64,000 nucleotides of DNA, from positions 62,001 through 126,000 of the forward strand of contig NZ_JAKCFB010000013.1 in the NCBI RefSeq assembly GCF_024198235.1. Reading direction: 5' to 3'. A program made the translations under genes and the position numbers. The notes under the pieces are model-generated. The model saw only the letters and a program-made list of their open reading frames with translations. It was not told where the DNA came from and ran no database searches. Below are positions 18,601-23,953 of this stretch, one piece after another (within the stretch, counting starts at the first letter, position 1; each line of letters begins with the position of its first letter). Source of the stretch: Myxococcus dinghuensis. Lineage in GTDB: Bacteria; Myxococcota; Myxococcia; Myxococcales; Myxococcaceae.

Positions 18601-19071
18601 GATCTCCCCCGCGACGACGGGCACCTCGGCCTTGAAGCCGAGCAACGTCCCCCCGTTCCAACCGTCATCCGCGGAGGGAGAGGGTTCCATGCTGAGCATC
18701 TGTGCGGATTCGATCCGAACTCCCGCAGCCTCCCGAAGCTTCACCCCTCGGTAGCTGGCCTTCTCCTGGTCCAGTGCCTCCAAGAGGTCCTCGGGAAGCC
18801 GGGACGAGCCCCCACGACTCGCCGTGTGCAGTCCCACGACCGCACGGCGCATGAAGCCATTGACCAGCGACTGATCCAGTTCCTCGGCTGCATCCAAGGC
18901 GCTGGGCGCAGCGATCGGATCTCCCGGGGCGGTCATACGCAGCTTCCGCTCCAGCTCCTTCACCTTCCTGGACCACATTGCGGCGAAGGCAGGATCGATC
19001 CCCGGCTTCGAGAGATTGGACTTCGCATGCGCATACTCTCGCTCGAGGGCCTCGCGAGTCGCCTTCGGCAT
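15682..19071 (-). CDS. tandem SF1 helicase: Upf1/DNA2-like motor fused to UvrD-like motor
   Basis: A 1129-residue protein with two complete superfamily-1 helicases in one chain. After an N-terminal region with a short coiled coil (about 1-235), the first motor is Upf1/DNA2-like: GPPGTGKT 246-253, DEAG 414-417, GDPKQIGP near 438-445, QYRMH 487-491, STIHRQQGTEADVVLIDTV at 609-627 and an ASRAR motif VI near 646. The second is UvrD/Rep-like: GVAGSGKT 738-745, DEAQ 821-824, LFLDDSQNI, EAFRSTREI, SSCKGHEAPVVFF and YVGATRAM. No nuclease domain is visible. The start has AGGGGG five bases upstream. It is divergent from sitA and lies within the repeat-bounded island. A role in DNA processing, defence or element maintenance is inferred, not shown. 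Confidence 0.88.
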   Translation of the reverse strand: MPKATREALEREYAHAKSNLSKPGIDPAFAAMWSRKVKELERKLRMTAPGDPIAAPSALDAAEELDQSLVNGFMRRAVVGLHTASRGGSSRLPEDLLEALDQEKASYRGVKLREAAGVRIESAQMLSMEPSPSADDGWNGGTLLGFKAEVPVVAGEIVHVDPETGRVFMCTGPQSPLEASTVRQVESWCYKPFDFSLAIQGAASAPIPAASLQKALRSVQGGFDLRRSGPLTLANVWKSTWGILWGPPGTGKTHATTQQLITALLQFPSQRIIAAAPTNRAVDELTRRVAQGLKAQGSLIHDGLCRVFRGGKGAGEQLANLFPETLQDAGYRRLVAEIDQQDQLVAQLGAKGAPSTEIAQARKQSSDLRKALPDETFFAAKKGRATLIVVTIHRALRLVSELAGDSPFSRVVIDEAGMVPRAAAALIAPLAPHVFLAGDPKQIGPISRAPEGHGEHVNRWFRSSPMSHLQDTTRDVSKGDVLLLTEQYRMHPEICSVVSEFSYGKMLTTAPRVQERAAASLVPGFPQNRACWVVLDRCTTDPRKLAFRRAQIGRGYERDASARLLIEIAEQVLASNRSVLALTPYRAQANGLRRLGTERNFPIGRFIASTIHRQQGTEADVVLIDTVAAGRPFSPGELSMILNVAASRARDHLFLLCSTEEAGGPVTGLLASLLHPVSFRKGKFVAEHIDVSFPLKMERGITLSSELRARRQERPLFSEEQVELFRRRVDEGHHLVRGVAGSGKTFVLTHWLARFLEEHPKTRVLVSYANKALRPLLESLVSRALEARFGHANLQALERVTFTHVDLLRRQSALFDAVFVDEAQDMGPEHLRLLYEAARPMVRENGTTGLRPLYLFLDDSQNIRGNASLEALKTELPAALNFSGRVRVLREAFRSTREILDLAFNCVLDPHRLQGVREPGMREFMKTNELMTHDLLETPTKALDGLFHVAYTERSGVPPRVQSFGSESAEHGWLASEIRRLVEEEGLSAREILVVQLAKPSRVASALSRAGVPAAAFGGAGGQEAGAFPVENFEYVRVTTVSSCKGHEAPVVFFTGVDQLDDATWLQDGVLEHGDATPRGLERRLRAFFYVGATRAMYRQYISGQSQSRFVKAAAYYAGVLEGNEPSRS

Positions 19072-19318
19072 CGATTCCCCCTCATGGACGGCGGAGCCAG
19101 CCTGATGGCACTCAATCTATCGCGGTGATTCACGAGATTGCCATGCAGGCATCGCCACCCATGACTGTCGAAAGGGCGACGGGTCGCTTTCGCCTCATCC
19201 ATCCAGGCCACGTCCGAAGGTGGCTGGTCCTGATGTCAGGGATGGCCCTTATTGGAGAGCAATCCCCGTCCTGGGCTGCGAGCACACCTGACAGCCAGGG
19301 TTGATAGCCTTCAGGCCC

Positions 19319-19990
19319 ATGCAAGCCTATCGCTCCCTGTGGCTCCTATTGGTCGCGGTGTCGTGGTCGGGCTGTTCCTCTGCCTCCAGGCCGTATGTCC
19401 AAGACGCTTGGGAGGCGGCGGAGACGGAGTGCGACGCCTCCCATGAAGACCTGTGCGTCTCCATGCACTGCATGGAAGACGCATGCGGACTCTACGACTG
19501 TGCGGATGCACCTGGGGCCATCGAGCTGGCGCGTCTCCCTCCCGTCCGCCCGCCCGCGGCCGCCGCTTCGCCGGGCAGTGGCCCCCGGCGGAATTGGGGA
19601 AGTGCCCAGGAGCTTCCACCAGGCGCCGTCATGGTGTTCCCCAACTGGAACGGCGCCTCATCCCAGAGCATCCCTCCGTCATTCCGGCTCCCCGCGGGAC
19701 GGTGGGAGAAGCACCACATCTTCCCCCAGTCGAAAGACCTCGCGGCATGGTTCGAACGGCAGGGCGTGAAGATCCACAATTACACCATGCCCATCCCGCT
19801 CTCCGTGCATCGGAGGATCCACGATGGCACGGGTCGCGGCGGGGCATGGAACGACGCCTGGCGCGACTTCAGGGCGAACAACGAGAACGCCTCACCCGTG
19901 GAGATTTTCAAGTTCGCAGGGGAGCTGATTCACCGGTTCGAGCTGATGGGCGGACCTATTCAGCCCTACTCCTCGCGCCCCGGCACGTGA
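19319..19990 (+). CDS. sitA6: SitA6-family polymorphic toxin lipoprotein with HNH nuclease domain
   Basis: A 223-residue lipoprotein toxin. The signal peptide ends in WSGC (lipidated C19). A Cys-rich segment at residues 38-61 (C38, C46, C51, C56, C61) is typical of the myxobacterial TIGR02269/SitA6 family. A proline/alanine linker leads to a C-terminal HNH/GHH-type nuclease: EKHHIFPQ (H132, H133), N154 and HRRIH (H164, H168). SitA toxins are passed between cells by TraAB-dependent outer-membrane exchange and kill kin lacking the matching SitI. The ATG at 19319 was preferred to an upstream TTG. The immunity gene follows after 13 bases. Confidence 0.87.
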   Translation: MQAYRSLWLLLVAVSWSGCSSASRPYVQDAWEAAETECDASHEDLCVSMHCMEDACGLYDCADAPGAIELARLPPVRPPAAAASPGSGPRRNWGSAQELPPGAVMVFPNWNGASSQSIPPSFRLPAGRWEKHHIFPQSKDLAAWFERQGVKIHNYTMPIPLSVHRRIHDGTGRGGAWNDAWRDFRANNENASPVEIFKFAGELIHRFELMGGPIQPYSSRPGT

Positions 19991-20003
19991 GAGTCTGCAA
20001 CTC

Positions 20004-20717
20004 ATGACCCGGTACTTTCGGCTACGCGAGGACAGGACCGCCGTCACAGCCGACCTCGACGCTTCGCACAGATGGGGACTCCCGGGCGTGCGGTGCCATA
20101 CGTGCGGAACCACCTGGGCGAGCTCCGGCCATCAGTACCCCGCGGTGGACCTGTCCCCGCTTCCGGAACGACACGCGTTCGAGAAGCCCCGGACCGAGCC
20201 CTTCCCGGAGTTCGCCCGTCTTCGAGAGCTGGTGCGCCCCCTGCTCCCTCCCGATGCCGCGCTCCCTCCGGGAACACTCTTCGGACCGCTCGATGGAAAC
20301 GCGACGGGGCGGTTCGGCCCGCTCACGTCCCAGGGAGAGATCCTCTGGGTGGCGAGGAAAGACGCGCTGGACCAGCTCCAAACAGCGGGCGTCCGCGGAC
20401 TCGTCGGCTGCCCGACGGCACTGCGGTTCCGGCAAAAGTCCCCACCCGAGCTGCTGGAACTCCAGCTCGAAGCACACGGAAGACTGCACCCCGATTGCCT
20501 GCCTCCGGACCTGCAGCCCCCCTGCGAGACCTGTGGCCGTGTGTACTTCCGGCTCCCGGATGACCCCGTCCTGGATGCGGCATCGCTTCCCCGGGAACTG
20601 GACCTGTTCCGAGTGGGAAACTACGCAACGATGATCGTGGCGACCGACCGATTCATGGAGGCCGCGAAGCGACTTGAACCAAGCGGGGTCACGTTTCGTG
20701 AGCTTCCTGTGCGCTGA
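20004..20717 (+). CDS. sitI6: SitI6-family double-CXXCG immunity protein
   Basis: A 237-residue cytoplasmic protein with the diagnostic pair of CXXCG motifs, CHTCG (C31/C34) and CETCG (C174/C177), which probably bind one zinc. This marks the myxobacterial double-CXXCG family that gives immunity to SitA6 toxins. It starts 13 bases after the sitA stop, so the two are co-transcribed and immunity is made with the toxin. No signal peptide or membrane segment is present, consistent with neutralising a nuclease in the cytoplasm. Confidence 0.88.
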   Translation: MTRYFRLREDRTAVTADLDASHRWGLPGVRCHTCGTTWASSGHQYPAVDLSPLPERHAFEKPRTEPFPEFARLRELVRPLLPPDAALPPGTLFGPLDGNATGRFGPLTSQGEILWVARKDALDQLQTAGVRGLVGCPTALRFRQKSPPELLELQLEAHGRLHPDCLPPDLQPPCETCGRVYFRLPDDPVLDAASLPRELDLFRVGNYATMIVATDRFMEAAKRLEPSGVTFRELPVR

Positions 20718-20742
20718 GCGCGCAACGACGCCGAGCCACGTG

Positions 20743-20814
20743 CACGACGCCCGCCGGTGGCCCTCCAGGGTCCGCCGCGCGGGCGTCGGTGTTTCGGGGG
20801 TCAGGGCTGGAGCG
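20743..20814. repeat. 72-bp perfect direct repeat, right copy (island boundary)
   Basis: Identical to 15607-15678. Its right end (20801-20814) is the true 3-prime end of the membrane-protein gene at 20801-21454, so this copy is the one still joined to its original gene, while the left copy follows the secreted-protein gene. Confidence 0.93.
20746..20787. terminator. hairpin between convergent genes (right repeat copy)
   Basis: This is the same 9-bp GACGCCCGC / GCGGGCGTC stem as in the left copy. It sits between sitI (plus strand, ending at 20717) and the membrane-protein gene (minus strand, ending at 20801), so it can stop transcription from both sides. Confidence 0.65.
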
Positions 20815-21454
20815 ACACGCGCGCTTCCGCCGAGCCACGACGGTGCAGCTCGAACGCGGCCTGCACTGCCTGGAAGAACACGACGAGGATGTAGATCCGG
20901 AAGAGCATGCCGTAGATCTTGGGCGTCTTGCCGTCGGCCATGGCGTCACCGAACGTCACCAGGCTGTCCAGGACATACAAGGTGATGGCGAGGATCGGCG
21001 CGGCGCGAGCCCCCTGGAAGGTGAAGTAGCCGAGCACGGCCACGACCAGACCAAACAGGCCGGACGCCATGCCCACCCCGATTCCCTCCCACACATCGTC
21101 CGCCGTGAAGACAGGCATGCAGCCCATCATCGTGTTGAGCGCCGCCAGGAAATACAGCAGGTGCGCGGCCACCTTGATGCGCTGCTCGGGGTCCGTCGAC
21201 GAGCCCGGCAGGGGCACGCCATCTCGTGTCACATGGAGATAGACATTGGAGAGCGTCTGCCGGAGCTGGATGTTCAACGCGCTCCCATCCGAGAGCCGGA
21301 ACTCCACACCCTGCTTCAACCGGGCCGCTCCCCCATCCACAACCCCGAGCTCCTCGCCATCCAGCGTGACCCGGAACTTCCTCCAGAACATCCCCCACGA
21401 CATCTCGAGACGCTGAGGGCCACCCACCTCCAGCGCCAACCGCTTCGAACCCAT
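20801..21454 (-). CDS. membrane protein of unknown function
   Basis: A 217-residue protein: an N-terminal soluble region of about 95 residues predicted as beta strands (WRKFRVTLDGEELGVVDGG, VEFRLSDGSALNIQL), followed by about four hydrophobic helices (AAHLLYFLAALNTMMG, GLFGLVVAVLGYFTF, AILAITLYVLD-like, RIYILVVFFQAVQAAF). I chose the ATG at 21454 over an upstream one at 21505 because a GGGA site lies 6 bases ahead. Its last 14 bases are part of the 72-bp repeat. I do not recognise the family. Confidence 0.72.
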   Translation of the reverse strand: MGSKRLALEVGGPQRLEMSWGMFWRKFRVTLDGEELGVVDGGAARLKQGVEFRLSDGSALNIQLRQTLSNVYLHVTRDGVPLPGSSTDPEQRIKVAAHLLYFLAALNTMMGCMPVFTADDVWEGIGVGMASGLFGLVVAVLGYFTFQGARAAPILAITLYVLDSLVTFGDAMADGKTPKIYGMLFRIYILVVFFQAVQAAFELHRRGSAEARVSLQP

Positions 21455-21542
21455 TTCAGTCCCGCCCTCGACCCGTCCCGGGTCCGCGCCCCACCCTAAT
21501 CCCACCCACGGGCGCCATGCAAAACACGGCCGGCCCCGTCCC

Positions 21543-21923
21543 TCAGACCTTCGTCAGCAACACGAAGACCACCAACAACAACATCACCAGGTGGAACCAC
21601 CCCACGTTGCGCGCCACCACCGCCATCGGCTCACCCGCGACGGGCGCCTCACCCCGGCGGATGGCCGCCAGCTCCTTCATACCGAGGACGAGTCCCGCCA
21701 ACCCCGGCACGAAGCCCAGGAACCCCGCCGTGGAGAACTTGAGCGCCAGACGCGCACGCGGGGACGGCCCCTCGTGCGCCTCACGGACACTGCAATCGAC
21801 GCAGAACGTCCGCCGACTCCGCCGCTGGCGGCACTCCTCACAGACAAAGGTGCCACAACGACTGCACGTCCCCTCCGCGGCGCGTTGGGGATGACGGGGG
21901 CACAGCGCGACACTCGCGTCCAT
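21543..21923 (-). CDS. B-box-type zinc-finger membrane protein
   Basis: A 126-residue protein. The N-terminus has a B-box-like zinc-binding pattern (CPRHPQ, CSRCGTFVCEECRQRR, FCVDC), and two hydrophobic helices follow (TAGFLGFVPGLAGLVLGM and FHLVMLLLVVFVLL) with a DUF4190-like arrangement between them. AGGGGGC precedes the ATG. Such small proteins are common in myxobacteria and have no assigned role; the zinc ribbon suggests a protein or nucleic-acid contact on the cytoplasmic side. Confidence 0.75.
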   Translation of the reverse strand: MDASVALCPRHPQRAAEGTCSRCGTFVCEECRQRRSRRTFCVDCSVREAHEGPSPRARLALKFSTAGFLGFVPGLAGLVLGMKELAAIRRGEAPVAGEPMAVVARNVGWFHLVMLLLVVFVLLTKV

Positions 21924-21943
21924 GCCCCCTGTCTATCACGCGC

Positions 21944-23905
21944 TCACTGGAAGATGTCGAACGGGGCCACCCCGGACCAGGTGTTCTCCCTCACGTTGAA
22001 GCCGAGGAAGAGCAAGAAGCTCGCATCCCAATCACCGAACACCACGATGAAGTGCGGACGCTCCATCGCGTTGCCCGCGGCGGCCATCACGCTCCCGGTC
22101 CCCGTGGCTCGCAGCCCGTAGAAGCTCAGCGGCGGAGTCCCGGTGGTGGAGGGCGCCAGGAAGGCGCCCCCCTCGTCCGGCCCCGAGGTCTCGCCGAAGC
22201 GCACCTGCGTCACCACCGGGGTGAACACCGTCCCCTGGCTGGTGCCGTTGGCCGCGACGTCGAAGTGGCCGAAGTCCACCCCCTCCGCCGGGCTGTTGGA
22301 GATGGCGTTCATCACCCGCACCCGGGCGTCCATCACGCCCACCGGATAGCGGTCCTGGATGAACAGGAGCCGGGGCGTCTGCGCGCCCGTCGTCTGTCCC
22401 GCGCGCCCCGTCACCACCGCCAGGTAGCGCCCGCCCGCGACGAGCGGCCCCGTATTCGTGTCCGACACCACCAAGGCGTTGGCGTCGTCGTTGCGCGCCA
22501 CGCGCAGCAGATGGCCGCTCGCCGTGACGGGCAGCTCTCCAATCGCTGGCGAGTAGTTGAACTCGACGCCCACCGCCACCTTGGTCGTCCCCTGCAATGC
22601 CTGGAGGATCAGCGGGTCGTCATTCTCCGTCACCGGCAAGAGGCCGTTGAAGAAGTAGACCAGCGGGTCCCGCTTCAGGCGCAGCGTCTGCTCCACCCCG
22701 GCGCGAACCAGCAGCAGCGCGGGCTGCCCGGCGTCCGGCAGCGGGCGACGGTCATCACCCGTGAGGATGGCGAACCACGCGCTGCCCTCCGGCAACGCCC
22801 CCTCCGGCACGGAGAAGAACAACCGCTTGCTCAAGGCCGGCGAGAAGCCGCTGTCGCCCGACGAGGAGATGACGAGCCGCTGCGTCGTCGTGGGGATGGC
22901 CACCCCCGCCGCGACATCCGCCGAGTAGGGATTGACGGTCGACACCGGCGTCGCCGACGCGCTCTCCAATCCCAGCCGCCGCGTACGCCCCTGCGCCGGG
23001 ATGACGGTGACCCGATCCGCCGACACCATTCGCACGCGGGCCTTGCCCGTACCCGCCGCCTCGAAGGACTCGCGCAGCACCACCAGCCGGGCGCGCTCCA
23101 CCCGGTCCACCTCGGTGCGGTTGGAGAACCCCACCGCCACCAACGTGAGCCGCTCTCCCTCCGCCAGCTTCACGGGCTCGGACGTGGCCAGCGCGGGCCC
23201 CGAGGCGACATCCGCGTCGTGCGTCGTGAACAGCAGCTCCGTCCCCGCGGGCACCTCCTGGTAGCCCGTGACGGCGTCCTCGCCCGGAGACACCGCGTCG
23301 AACAGCTCGCGTGCCCCCTGGCGCACGTCCAGTCGATAGGGACGCCACGGCGCGCTGTCGCTGTCACTCGGGTTGTCCTTCAACCCCAGCGACGCGTTGA
23401 CGAAGCGCACGTAGGCCACGGAGGGCGGGTCGCCACAGCCGCCGTCGGGCGAGGACCCGCCATCCGGGCATTCGGGAGGCGGCGGGCAGCCACCATCCGG
23501 CAGCGGGGTACCCCCGTCACCACAGGCAGGAGGAGGCGGCGAGCAGCCACCGTCCGGCAGCGGCGTGCCCCCATCCGGGCAGGTGGTCGGCTGCGAGCAG
23601 CCACCGTCCGGCAGCGGCGTGCCCCCATCCGGGCAGGTGGTCGGCTGCGAGCAGCCACCATCCGCCAACCGCGTCCCTCCATCCGGGCACGCGGGAGGCG
23701 GGCAGCCACCGTCCGCCAACCGCGTCCCTCCATCCGGGCACGCGGGAGGCGGGCAGCCACCATCCGGCAGCCGCGTCCCACCGTCCGCGCACTGTGAACC
23801 GCTGTCCGGAGTGCCCGGGTCGTCATCATCTCCACAGCCCGTGGCCAGCACCGCGAGCCCCAGGCCCACCGCCAGCATCCACCTTCTGAAAGCAGGTCTC
23901 GTCAC
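21944..23905 (-). CDS. DUF4397-type lipoprotein with Cys/Pro/Gly repeat stalk
   Basis: A 653-residue lipoprotein. The signal peptide ends in ATGC, followed by an acidic GDDDD stretch. Residues about 35-150 are a low-complexity stalk built on a CPDGGT-LPDGGC-PPP type repeat with two cysteines per unit. The rest has DUF4397-like modules (YVRFVNASLG, VRVMNAISNSPAEGVDFGHFDV) of beta structure, as found in surface proteins. The start is a GTG at 23905 with GGGAGGG upstream. It lies 48 bases after the multiheme lipoprotein gene and is probably co-transcribed with it. A cell-surface role is inferred; the ligand is unknown. Confidence 0.8.
   Translation of the reverse strand: MTRPAFRRWMLAVGLGLAVLATGCGDDDDPGTPDSGSQCADGGTRLPDGGCPPPACPDGGTRLADGGCPPPACPDGGTRLADGGCSQPTTCPDGGTPLPDGGCSQPTTCPDGGTPLPDGGCSPPPPACGDGGTPLPDGGCPPPPECPDGGSSPDGGCGDPPSVAYVRFVNASLGLKDNPSDSDSAPWRPYRLDVRQGARELFDAVSPGEDAVTGYQEVPAGTELLFTTHDADVASGPALATSEPVKLAEGERLTLVAVGFSNRTEVDRVERARLVVLRESFEAAGTGKARVRMVSADRVTVIPAQGRTRRLGLESASATPVSTVNPYSADVAAGVAIPTTTQRLVISSSGDSGFSPALSKRLFFSVPEGALPEGSAWFAILTGDDRRPLPDAGQPALLLVRAGVEQTLRLKRDPLVYFFNGLLPVTENDDPLILQALQGTTKVAVGVEFNYSPAIGELPVTASGHLLRVARNDDANALVVSDTNTGPLVAGGRYLAVVTGRAGQTTGAQTPRLLFIQDRYPVGVMDARVRVMNAISNSPAEGVDFGHFDVAANGTSQGTVFTPVVTQVRFGETSGPDEGGAFLAPSTTGTPPLSFYGLRATGTGSVMAAAGNAMERPHFIVVFGDWDASFLLFLGFNVRENTWSGVAPFDIFQ
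23455..23800. repeat. in-frame tandem repeats, 51-54 bp units
   Basis: Units starting at 23541, 23595 and 23649 are 54 bases apart and nearly identical. Flanking units have a 51-base period. All periods are multiples of three, so copy-number change would keep the frame and lengthen or shorten the stalk of the DUF4397 lipoprotein. Confidence 0.8.
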
Positions 23906-23953
23906 GACACATCCCTCCCAGAGAAGACAGCCCGTGGCGTACGTCTGGATGTC

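Larger units (their letters stand above)
15607..20814. mobile_element. 5.2-kb putative genomic island (double helicase plus SitA6/SitI6)
   Basis: The segment between and including the 72-bp direct repeats carries three genes: the tandem helicase on the minus strand and, divergent from it, the SitA6 toxin lipoprotein and SitI6 immunity genes. Two 60-base lines I counted inside gave 58% and 62% GC, against 67% in lines just outside on either side. No integrase, transposase or tRNA was found within or next to it, so the mobilising enzyme would have to act in trans, or the repeats reflect homologous recombination. Confidence 0.5.

Noticed and set aside
19143..19304. 53-codon frame between helicase and sitA
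   Set aside because: No ribosome site, no family resemblance, and the region must hold two divergent promoters.
23455..23800. Repeats resembling a CRISPR array
   Set aside because: The units are adjacent without unique spacers, have 51/54-base periods that keep the reading frame, and encode a Cys/Pro/Gly protein stalk.
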